Source: Desulfuromonadales bacterium (lineage in GTDB: Bacteria; Desulfobacterota; Desulfuromonadia; Desulfuromonadales; BM103). Taken from it: 5,194 bases of DNA. Below the pieces are notes generated by a model. It was not told the origin of the DNA. It made no database searches and saw only the letters and a program-made list of their open reading frames with translations. The translations under genes and the position numbers were made by a program. The stretch lies in assembly GCA_030614505.1 (NCBI GenBank), contig JAUWTX010000177.1, forward strand, positions 1 through 5,194, read 5' to 3'. Shown here one piece after another: positions 1 through 5,194 of the stretch (position 1 is its first letter; every line of letters starts with the position of its first letter).

Positions 1-870
1 CAGCCTGAGCTGCTCTGGGAGAAGATCTTGCCGGGGGATGGCGTCGGCCGAACCCGCGGTGTCACCATTGACACCTGTGGTGCTGCTTCGGCGACGTCAA
101 GCTGCATTTATCTCACGGCAGATTTTGCTGAAGGAGAAGTGTCCTCCGGAATTCATGCTCTCGCACTGGAGGTGGAAACAGGTCGGAGACTCTGGCAGTT
201 CAGTGCTTCTTATACGGCATCGGGACCTGTGACTGAGGCGACACCGGCTGTTCCGGCACTTATGGATCTTGTCGGAGATGGCAGAAGCGACACCCTGGTT
301 TTTGGCGATCTGGTCGGGCAGCTTTGGGCTCTTGCCCTTACCGATGGTCACGCCTATGGCGATGCGCCCGTTTATGTGGTTCCGGGTGGCGCCGCAGAGC
401 CGATCGGTGCCGGGGTCACGACTTATGGCCGGCTGGCGGTCTTCGGTACCGGCGGAGTGGAACACGCTGATGACAACTATCAATATGCTGTTTATGCCGT
501 AGAGATCCTGACAGACAGTAGTCGCTTGCGCTGGACCTATCCTCTGGCTGTGGGCGAGAAGATCTGGCAGCCGCCGGTCCTCGATGCCTCCGGTCATCTG
601 CTCTTCGCTACGGCGGTTGACTATCTTTCTCTGGCCCGGTCCGGTGAACAGCCGACATCCGGACGGGTCGTCGCGTTGAATCATTCCGGCGAAGAAGTGG
701 TGAGTCAGACTACGGCAGCAGCCACTGTCGGGCGAGTTGTGACGGCACCCGGGGTGGCTGTCTCGGTGGCTTTGACCGGCGAAGTGATCCAGTTTGGTAC
801 CGCCAGTCGCCTGACTGGACCTGACGGCAGCCTTGGATCAGTCAAGGTCCTGTCGTGGAGGCCGCGATGA
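1..870 (+). CDS. pilY1: PilY1-like type IV pilus tip/biogenesis protein, C-terminal part (5' end outside window)
   Basis: The reading frame is open from base 1 and ends at TGA 868-870, leaving 289 residues of a longer protein. A TTG at 28 is in frame but is not a convincing start, because the frame continues upstream and no ribosome site precedes it. The fragment carries hallmarks of the PilC/PilY1 beta-propeller: a D-rich turn followed by GDLVGQLW (residues 102-109), then a PIGAG...FGTGG segment (FGTGG at 148-152) leading to YAVYAVEI, and a final blade ending VLSWRPR. PilY1 proteins are secreted calcium-binding adhesins that prime and cap type IV pili with minor pilins and modulate retraction; that role is family knowledge. 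The residues where family members carry the Dx[DN]xDGxxD calcium loop read DLVGDGRSD here (bases 265-291), with Val at the third ligand. The gene overlaps the following pseudopilin by four bases, which supports a minor-pilin operon. The family call is fairly sure; the N-terminal half cannot be seen. Confidence 0.8.
   Translation, partial: QPELLWEKILPGDGVGRTRGVTIDTCGAASATSSCIYLTADFAEGEVSSGIHALALEVETGRRLWQFSASYTASGPVTEATPAVPALMDLVGDGRSDTLVFGDLVGQLWALALTDGHAYGDAPVYVVPGGAAEPIGAGVTTYGRLAVFGTGGVEHADDNYQYAVYAVEILTDSSRLRWTYPLAVGEKIWQPPVLDASGHLLFATAVDYLSLARSGEQPTSGRVVALNHSGEEVVSQTTAAATVGRVVTAPGVAVSVALTGEVIQFGTASRLTGPDGSLGSVKVLSWRPR
857..860 (+). promoter_or_regulatory. Ribosome binding site for the pseudopilin gene
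   Basis: GGAG lies six bases before the ATG at 867 and inside the last codons of the upstream PilY1 gene. It decides the start: the in-frame GTG at 855 would place this Shine-Dalgarno sequence inside its own coding region, whereas ATG 867 has ideal spacing. It also overlaps the upstream stop as ATGA, an arrangement that favours translational coupling. Confidence 0.75.
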
Positions 871-1517
871 TTAGTGCTTGGCAGCCTGGTGGCAAGGTGC
901 CGGGGAGACTCTGCCGTGCACAAGGTTTTACTTTGCTGGAGCTGCTGCTGGTGATGGCTCTGATCAGTATCCTGGCCTGTATGACGGCCTGGGGAGGAAA
1001 GCATATGATGCGTGGCTGGCAACTCAAGAGGGCCGGGCATCAGGTCCTTGAAGATCTCAAGGCGGTACAGGGTCGAGCTGAAATGTCCGGTAGCCTGACC
1101 ATGAGTAATGGCATTCTGGTTATGCAGCGGACTTTCCTGGTCTTTGATCCTGATGCACAAAGCTATGCGGCCTATGCATGGCAGGATCGCGATGGTGACG
1201 GTATTGCAGAAGTCGGCGAATCTGATCAGCTCTGGCAGAAAAGTTTGCCGCCTGGCGTCTTTTTCAGCTGGGCTCCCGGCATTGACCGCAGGGCTTGCAG
1301 TAATGTTGCCGGTCCGCCGGGGAGCGCAATCTCTTTCTCCAGTCCCACCTATGCGCCTTGTGATGATCGGCCGTGCATCAAGTTCGACCAGCATGGCTTC
1401 AGTGTCATGGGGCCCGGAGCCGTCTACCTGAGTGAGGGAGAACAGACTCTGGCAATCACCGGAACCCGCCCGGGTCACTTCACCATGTGTGAATGGAACG
1501 GTGAGCGATGGCGCTAA
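867..1517 (+). CDS. GspH/FimT-type minor pseudopilin with prepilin leader
   Basis: This 216-residue protein has a class III prepilin signal: a 20-residue leader rich in Gly/Arg/Lys ending AQG, then the mature N-terminus FTLLELLLVMALIS. Cleavage by prepilin peptidase is expected between Gly20 and Phe21, and the conserved Glu5 of the mature protein is present (E25). Residues 21 to about 40 form the hydrophobic helix that anchors the subunit in the inner membrane before assembly. The ectodomain of about 175 residues ends with a GTRPG...EWNGERW stretch typical of the GspH/FimT family. It contains DRDGDGIAEVGE (bases 1185-1220), a good 12-residue EF-hand-like loop, and four extracellular cysteines (C144, C165, C170, C208) that could form two disulfides. 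The gene starts inside the stop codon of the PilY1 gene, so the product is probably a minor pilin co-assembled with it. Whether it should be named FimT, FimU or GspH cannot be decided here. It is apparently the last gene of its operon, since a terminator follows. Confidence 0.88.
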   Translation: MISAWQPGGKVPGRLCRAQGFTLLELLLVMALISILACMTAWGGKHMMRGWQLKRAGHQVLEDLKAVQGRAEMSGSLTMSNGILVMQRTFLVFDPDAQSYAAYAWQDRDGDGIAEVGESDQLWQKSLPPGVFFSWAPGIDRRACSNVAGPPGSAISFSSPTYAPCDDRPCIKFDQHGFSVMGPGAVYLSEGEQTLAITGTRPGHFTMCEWNGERWR

Positions 1518-1616
1518 GGGGTTGGTGCCAGCTTGTCCGCTATAGCTCAAAGAGCGACGGAGGGCAGGTGCCCATCACTGAGAAGTCGTCCTGGAAAGAT
1601 TGCAACTGCGCACAGC

Positions 1617-1645
1617 TTGCAGCTTGCATCGTAGCGTGCTAAAGT
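1617..1645 (+). promoter_or_regulatory. Possible sigma70-type promoter with extended -10
   Basis: TTGCAG (1617-1622) and TAAAGT (1640-1645) are separated by exactly 17 bases, and TG at 1637-1638 sits one base before the -10, giving an extended -10 element. Hexamer matches are modest (3/6 and 4/6). Transcription would begin near 1652, about 55 bases before the U32 start codon, and would immediately enter the terminator hairpin. It could drive the U32 gene through an attenuated leader, or be fortuitous. The remaining part of this gap (1518-1616) holds only short 4-bp hairpins (GCTC/GAGC at 1545-1555, GGGC/GCCC at 1562-1573) that I cannot assign to any RNA family. Confidence 0.35.
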
Positions 1646-1661
1646 GCACAAGTATCTGACC

Positions 1662-1688
1662 GGCCGGGGTTTTCCCGGCCTTTTCTTT
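1662..1688 (+). terminator. Rho-independent terminator after the minor-pilin operon
   Basis: GGCCGGG (1662-1668) pairs perfectly with CCCGGCC (1674-1680) around a five-base GTTTT loop and is followed directly by TTTTCTTT. The stem is seven GC pairs. It lies 145 bases after the pseudopilin stop and only 18 bases before the U32 ATG. The simplest reading is termination of pilin-operon transcription. Because almost no promoter could fit downstream of it, it may also act as an attenuator or partial terminator in front of the U32 gene. Confidence 0.82.
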
Positions 1689-1706
1689 CGATCGAACAAA
1701 TCATTT

Positions 1707-4088
1707 ATGACGAGCAACCTCACACAAAAACCGGAACTCCTTGCTCCTGCCGGTAGCCTGGAAGCGTTCTTTGCTGCCATCGAGTTCGGTGCTGATGCGG
1801 TTTACCTGGGTCTCAAGGAGTTCTCCGCTCGGGCCAAGGCCAAAAATGTCAATCGCGACGAGCTGGAGCGTATGGTCGGCTATGCCCACGCTCGCCAGCG
1901 GCGTGTTTTTCTCACGCTCAATACGCTGGTCAAAGAGAAAGAGTTGTCGCATCTAATCGACGTTCTGGCCGCCGTCGAGGCGATCGGCATCGATGCGGTG
2001 ATCCTCCAGGACATGGGCGTCTGGCGTCTGGCCAGACGACACTTTCCCGGTCTGGAGCTGCATGCTTCGACGCAGATGACCATTCATAATGCCGCCGGGG
2101 TGCATATGGCGGAGCGTCTCGGCTTCTCCCGTGCAGTGCTTGCCCGTGAGCTGAGCCTTGAGGAAATCGCGGCGATCAAGCGCGAGACAAGCCTCGACCT
2201 CGAACACTTCATCCACGGTGCGCACTGCTTCTCTTTCTCCGGTCAGTGCAGTTTTTCCTCCTGGCTCGGTGGCATGAGCGGCAACCGTGGCCGCTGCGCC
2301 CAGCCTTGCCGGCGGCGGTATCATCACAAGGGAAAGGACGGTTACTACTTTTCGCCCAACGACTTGTCAGCAATCGACTTGTTGCCGGAATTAGCAGCAG
2401 CGGGGGTCATGAGCTTCAAGATCGAGGGTCGCATGAAGAGTGCCGAATACGTGGCCAACGTCATTCAGGCGTATCGCATGGTTCTCGATGCTTCAGATCG
2501 GGAGCGTTCAGAAGCAATCGGTACGGCCAAGGAGCTGCTCAAGGAATCGTTTGGTCGCCAGCCGACCCGCGGTTTTCTGCCGGGCTCTTCCCCCACCGAC
2601 ATGGTCAACCCCGGTGTGCACGGTGCCACCGGTCGACTGATTGGTACGGTCGAGAGTTGTCAGGGTGGCCTGCTCTCATTTCTTCCCCGTGACCCGGTGC
2701 ACCTTGGTGACCGCCTGCGTGTTCAGCCGGCCACCGACAAGCCGGGCACAGCCTTTACAATCCGCGACCTGCGTCTCGCCGGAAAACCGGTTAATCGGGT
2801 CAATGGTGGTGTGCGTGTTGCTGTTGGTTCTCCTCCGGGCAAAAATTTTCGTGCCGGTGATCGCATCTACAAGGTGTCTTCAGGGAAGGCTTTCAACCTG
2901 AGTCAGTCTGCCTGCCGCAAGCGTCTGGAGAGTGTTTCGCCCGGGGAAGCGGTGGTCGATCTCACCGTCGCCATGCCGACGGCCGAGCGGATCGAATTGA
3001 ATGCTGCCTGTCATGGTCTGTCGTTTACCCGTCACTATACGGTTGAATCATTTCCCGCAAAGGACCGGCCCTTGTCGCATGAGGTGCTGGCCAAGGTCTT
3101 CGGTAAAACCGGCCAATTGCCGCTTACATTAGGACGTCTTGAGTGTGGGCCGCTGCCGGCCGTGGTCTTGCCACTCAGCCGCCTCAACGCTGTTCGCCGC
3201 GAATTTTATCAGGAGCTGGCTGGTCTCGTTGAAGGTCGACAACATGAGGCTCGCACAGCTCATCGACGTCAGGCCATGGCGGATCTGGTCCCGGCTGGAA
3301 CGTCACCGGGCGATGCGCCTCGTCTCGCAGTAGTCCTCGGTAACTCGTACGACCTCTCCCTGTTCAAACAGAAGGATGTTGACGAGTTGATCCTGCCTCT
3401 CTTTCCTGGTATCTGTGACAAGATCGAGGCTGGCGGTCGAGTGGTCACCAAGACTCCGGAGCGAATTCTATGGGATTTGCCTCTGGCGATTTTCGATGAA
3501 GACTGGCCAGCTTTTCAGGCAGAAGTAACCCGGCTGCTTGAGTATGGTTTTCGTCGCTTTCGCTTACAGAATATTGGCCAGTTTATGTTGTTTGATGGCA
3601 GCGAAGGCTTGTTGCTGGAGAGCGGCTACCGGCTTTTTACAACCAACAGCCAGGCGGCCTGTGCCTGGCGAGAGCTGGGCCTCTCGGCGGCGACACTCTA
3701 TGTTGAAGATGATCGCGACAATCTGGCTGCTGTTCTCAATCGCGAGACCGGCCTGCCGCTGGCAGTCACTGTTTATGCCAACCTGCCGATGATGATCTCG
3801 CGTATCCCGTTGCGTGGCATCAAGCCGGACCGGCCATTGGTTTCTGACCGTGACGAGGGCTACCGGGTGGACAATCGTACCGGGCTCACGGTGGTTCGCC
3901 CGGAGCAGGATTTTTCTCTGGTTGGCCACCTCGGTGAATTGCAGAAAATGGGCTGTCGCCGCTTTGTGGTTGATCTGGCCCATTTAGGAGCGGTCTCTGC
4001 TGAGGGGCGTCGTGTTCTGGCGGCTTATGGGCAGGATGCTGTCCTGTCAGGAACATCAACCTTTAACTATTTGCAGGAGATGATATAG
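1707..4088 (+). CDS. Long U32-family protein with DUF3656-like middle region; probable Fe-S hydroxylation factor rather than a protease
   Basis: The 793-residue product begins MTSNL and soon shows the U32 signature ELLAPAGSLEAFFAAIEFGADAVYLG-type N-terminus. The Fe-S ligands of the family are all present as CX6CX15CX3C (C174, C181, C197, C201) within HGAHC...SGQC...NRGRCAQPC, and FKIEGRMKS (237-245) closes the U32 module. A beta-rich middle region (about 290-530) fits the DUF3656-type extension found in the longer family members. The C-terminal part (about 615-790) again resembles U32 sequence but lacks the cysteines. Characterised relatives are RlhA (5-hydroxycytidine in 23S rRNA), TrhP (5-hydroxyuridine in tRNA) and UbiU/UbiV (oxygen-independent ubiquinone hydroxylation); 'collagenase-like peptidase' is a legacy name. 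An RNA-modification role is inferred, and the exact substrate is unknown. ATG 1707 is preferred over the in-frame GTG at 1644, because the extra 21 codons would span the terminator; no clear Shine-Dalgarno precedes ATG 1707. The protein is longer than E. coli RlhA (about 650 aa). Confidence 0.88.
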   Translation: MTSNLTQKPELLAPAGSLEAFFAAIEFGADAVYLGLKEFSARAKAKNVNRDELERMVGYAHARQRRVFLTLNTLVKEKELSHLIDVLAAVEAIGIDAVILQDMGVWRLARRHFPGLELHASTQMTIHNAAGVHMAERLGFSRAVLARELSLEEIAAIKRETSLDLEHFIHGAHCFSFSGQCSFSSWLGGMSGNRGRCAQPCRRRYHHKGKDGYYFSPNDLSAIDLLPELAAAGVMSFKIEGRMKSAEYVANVIQAYRMVLDASDRERSEAIGTAKELLKESFGRQPTRGFLPGSSPTDMVNPGVHGATGRLIGTVESCQGGLLSFLPRDPVHLGDRLRVQPATDKPGTAFTIRDLRLAGKPVNRVNGGVRVAVGSPPGKNFRAGDRIYKVSSGKAFNLSQSACRKRLESVSPGEAVVDLTVAMPTAERIELNAACHGLSFTRHYTVESFPAKDRPLSHEVLAKVFGKTGQLPLTLGRLECGPLPAVVLPLSRLNAVRREFYQELAGLVEGRQHEARTAHRRQAMADLVPAGTSPGDAPRLAVVLGNSYDLSLFKQKDVDELILPLFPGICDKIEAGGRVVTKTPERILWDLPLAIFDEDWPAFQAEVTRLLEYGFRRFRLQNIGQFMLFDGSEGLLLESGYRLFTTNSQAACAWRELGLSAATLYVEDDRDNLAAVLNRETGLPLAVTVYANLPMMISRIPLRGIKPDRPLVSDRDEGYRVDNRTGLTVVRPEQDFSLVGHLGELQKMGCRRFVVDLAHLGAVSAEGRRVLAAYGQDAVLSGTSTFNYLQEMI

Positions 4089-4098
4089 AATCAGAGAT

Positions 4099-4122
4099 GC
4101 GTGGCGCGCGGCGCGTGGCGCG
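4099..4122 (+). repeat. GC-rich short direct repeat, 14-base period
   Basis: GCGTGGCGCG occurs at 4099-4108 and again at 4113-4122, giving 1.7 copies of a 14-base unit made only of G, C and T. It starts 11 bases after the U32 stop codon and is followed by AAAAGCTTATTAA, a sharp change in composition. No coding or RNA role is evident. It may be the remnant of a low-complexity intergenic repeat. Confidence 0.55.
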
Positions 4123-4140
4123 AAAAGCTTATTAACCTGG

Positions 4141-4220
4141 GCGCAAAGGCGCAAAGACATAGAGAAATACAAAAGATGATTACGATATATTAGTGACTCA
4201 GTGTCTTTGCGCCTTTGCGT
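4141..4220 (+). repeat. 18-bp perfect inverted repeat of the CTTTGCGCCTTTGCG type; possible terminator
   Basis: CGCAAAGGCGCAAAGACA (4142-4159) is the exact reverse complement of 4202-4219, extended by a G-T wobble (4141/4220). The arms flank a 42-base AT-rich centre. Each arm is itself built from a repeated CGCAAAGG/CGCAAAGA unit. From memory, sequences of this form recur in intergenic spacers of many environmental bacteria, so this is probably one copy of a dispersed element; multiplicity cannot be seen in one window. The right arm is followed by TTTTCTT (4220-4226), so on the + strand it could also serve as a terminator for the U32 gene, although the loop is large. The centre contains TATATT (4186-4191), a -10-like hexamer without a matching -35. 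The right arm ends 28 bases before the RNase D start codon. Confidence 0.8.
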
Positions 4221-4247
4221 TTTCTTGAAAATGAAAGTGAATGATAA

Positions 4248-5194
4248 ATGGAACAGATTGAAATTCTGACTACGAACGCCCAGGTTGCAGAACTGGCTGG
4301 ATTGCTTGCCTCCGAGACCTCGATTGCTGTCGATCTGGAGGCTGACTCGATGCACAATTATCAGGAGAAAGTCTGCCTGCTTCAGGTTTCGACACTGGAG
4401 CGTACCGTGTTGATCGATCCGCTGACGGCGACAGATCTCAGCCCGTTGCGGCCGATCCTGGCTGATCCTGCCATTCGTAAAATATTCCACGCTGCTGATT
4501 ATGACCTACGCAGCCTGAAGCGTGATTTTGACCTGAGTATAAACGGTTTGTTTGACACCATGATCTGCGCCCAGCTCCTCGGCGAAGAACGTATTGGCCT
4601 GGCCGATCTGCTGCGCAAGTATTTTAGCGTGGAACTCGACAAAAAATTCCAGCGAGCTGACTGGTCGCAGCGTCCCCTGCCGGCCGAAATGGTGCGCTAT
4701 GCCGCCGAGGACACCTGCCATCTGCACCGTCTGGTGGTTCTTTTTGAAGAGCGCCTGGTGGCATTGGGACGCATGAGCTGGGCTACGGAAGAGTTTGCCT
4801 TGATGGAGCAGGTTCGTTTTGCTGAAGCCGACGGGCCAATCTGTCTCCGTTTCAAGGGTGCAGGAATCCTGACTCGACGCGAGCTCGGCGTCCTGGAAAA
4901 ACTGATGCAGTGGCGTGAAAAGGAAGGCGCTCGGCTTAATAGACCGGTCTATAAGATTCTCGGCAATAAGCCGTTAATGGAGCTGGCCCAGCGCATGCCG
5001 AAGTCCCAGGGTCCTCTGCGTGGCATCAATGGCCTGTCACCGCGTTTGATCGAAAGGTATGGTCGCGCTCTACTGGCTGCAGTACGCGAAGGACTGAACA
5101 TACCTGAAACTGAGCTACCCAAGTTTCCACGCCAGCCTCGGCGGGCAAAGGATCCGGGACTTGAAGACAGGGTCAAGATCCTTAAAGCATGGCG
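4248..5194 (+). CDS. rnd: Ribonuclease D, DEDDy 3'-5' exonuclease with HRDC domain (3' end outside window)
   Basis: The frame opens at ATG 4248 (MEQIEILTTN) and stays open to the window edge, giving 315 codons with the C-terminus missing. RNase D trims 3' ends of tRNA precursors and other structured RNAs in the cytoplasm. The catalytic DEDDy set is intact: D29 and E31 (Exo I, AVDLEAD), D86 (Exo II, HAADYDLRSL), and Y151 with D155 (Exo III, YAAED). These match the spacing in E. coli RNase D (D28, E30, D85, Y151, D155). An HRDC nucleic-acid-binding domain covers about residues 214-283 (LEKLMQWREKEG to AVREG). The last visible residues (EDRVKILKAW) begin the C-terminal region usual for RNase D proteins of about 370-390 aa. 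No strong Shine-Dalgarno is visible: the upstream sequence is AAAGTGAATGATAA. Alternative ATGs at 4231 and 4241 are in other frames. The gene follows the U32 gene after a 159-base repeat-bearing spacer, so co-transcription is uncertain. Confidence 0.92.
   Translation, partial: MEQIEILTTNAQVAELAGLLASETSIAVDLEADSMHNYQEKVCLLQVSTLERTVLIDPLTATDLSPLRPILADPAIRKIFHAADYDLRSLKRDFDLSINGLFDTMICAQLLGEERIGLADLLRKYFSVELDKKFQRADWSQRPLPAEMVRYAAEDTCHLHRLVVLFEERLVALGRMSWATEEFALMEQVRFAEADGPICLRFKGAGILTRRELGVLEKLMQWREKEGARLNRPVYKILGNKPLMELAQRMPKSQGPLRGINGLSPRLIERYGRALLAAVREGLNIPETELPKFPRQPRRAKDPGLEDRVKILKAW

Noticed and set aside
97..684. A 195-codon open frame on the - strand under the PilY1 fragment
   Set aside because: Antisense shadow of a recognisable beta-propeller coding region, with no recognisable domain.
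855..866. Upstream GTG start for the pseudopilin
   Set aside because: The GGAG ribosome site lies within those four codons and is correctly spaced for ATG 867.
705..1550. A 281-codon open frame on the - strand across the PilY1 end and the pseudopilin
   Set aside because: It is antisense to two well-supported genes, its translation resembles no family I know, and its length reflects the codon bias of the + strand genes.
1562..1592. TPP-riboswitch-like pieces (GGTGCCC followed by CTGAGA)
   Set aside because: The second half of the TPP aptamer (ACCUGAUC..GG..AAUGCC) is missing, and the downstream gene has no thiamine link.
1520..1660. Possible c-di-GMP, SAM or other structured RNA in the pilin-U32 gap
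   Set aside because: The diagnostic cores (such as GACGCAAAGC for GEMM) are absent and the hairpins are only four base pairs long.
1644..1706. Upstream GTG start adding 21 codons to the U32 protein
   Set aside because: The extension spans the terminator hairpin and its T-tract, overlaps the putative -10, and lies before the MTSNL...ELLAPAG start expected for the family.
4231..4269. A 12-codon reading frame starting at ATG 4231 and overlapping the rnd start in another frame
   Set aside because: No ribosome site and no sign of selection; it is expected by chance in this A-rich leader.
4056..4490. A 144-codon - strand open frame including KKTQRRKD and SLRLCA
   Set aside because: These peptides come from translating the CTTTGCG inverted repeat, and the rest is antisense to rnd; a typical spurious repeat-derived frame.

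Overview
The window reads as a stretch of bacterial chromosome with moderately high GC and Gram-negative character. A type IV pilus tip protein of the PilY1 family followed by a GspH/FimT-type pseudopilin, the dense coding with short gaps, and a CTTTGCGCCTTTGCG-type intergenic repeat all suggest a Desulfuromonadales/Geobacter-like member of the former Deltaproteobacteria. This placement is an inference from gene style, not from a marker gene. All four protein genes are on the + strand. I see no rRNA, tRNA, CRISPR array, insertion sequence or phage gene.

Region 1 (1-1517) is the end of a minor-pilin operon. The C-terminal part of a PilY1-like beta-propeller protein runs in from the left edge and overlaps the next gene by four bases (ATGA). 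That gene encodes a pseudopilin with a textbook prepilin leader, an EF-hand-like calcium loop and four extracellular cysteines. The two products would act together at the tip or base of a type IV pilus or related secretion filament.

Region 2 (1518-1706) is a 189-base gap. It has a possible extended -10 promoter and then a strong rho-independent terminator whose T-tract lies only about 20 bases before the next start codon.

Region 3 (1707-4088) is one long U32-family gene (793 aa). The family is historically called 'peptidase', but its characterised relatives are RNA or quinone hydroxylation factors with an Fe-S cluster. All four expected cysteines are present in the N-terminal module. The C-terminal third looks like a second, cysteine-less copy of part of that module.

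Region 4 (4089-4247) is a repeat-bearing spacer with a GC-rich 14-base-period direct repeat and an 18-bp perfect inverted repeat followed by TTTTCTT.

Region 5 (4248 to the right edge) is ribonuclease D with an intact DEDDy catalytic set and an HRDC domain, cut by the window end. The U32 protein and RNase D may both act on stable RNA, but nothing here proves a functional link. Most of the window is conventional. The points worth a second look are the internal duplication in the U32 protein and the terminator-like hairpins placed directly before two consecutive genes.
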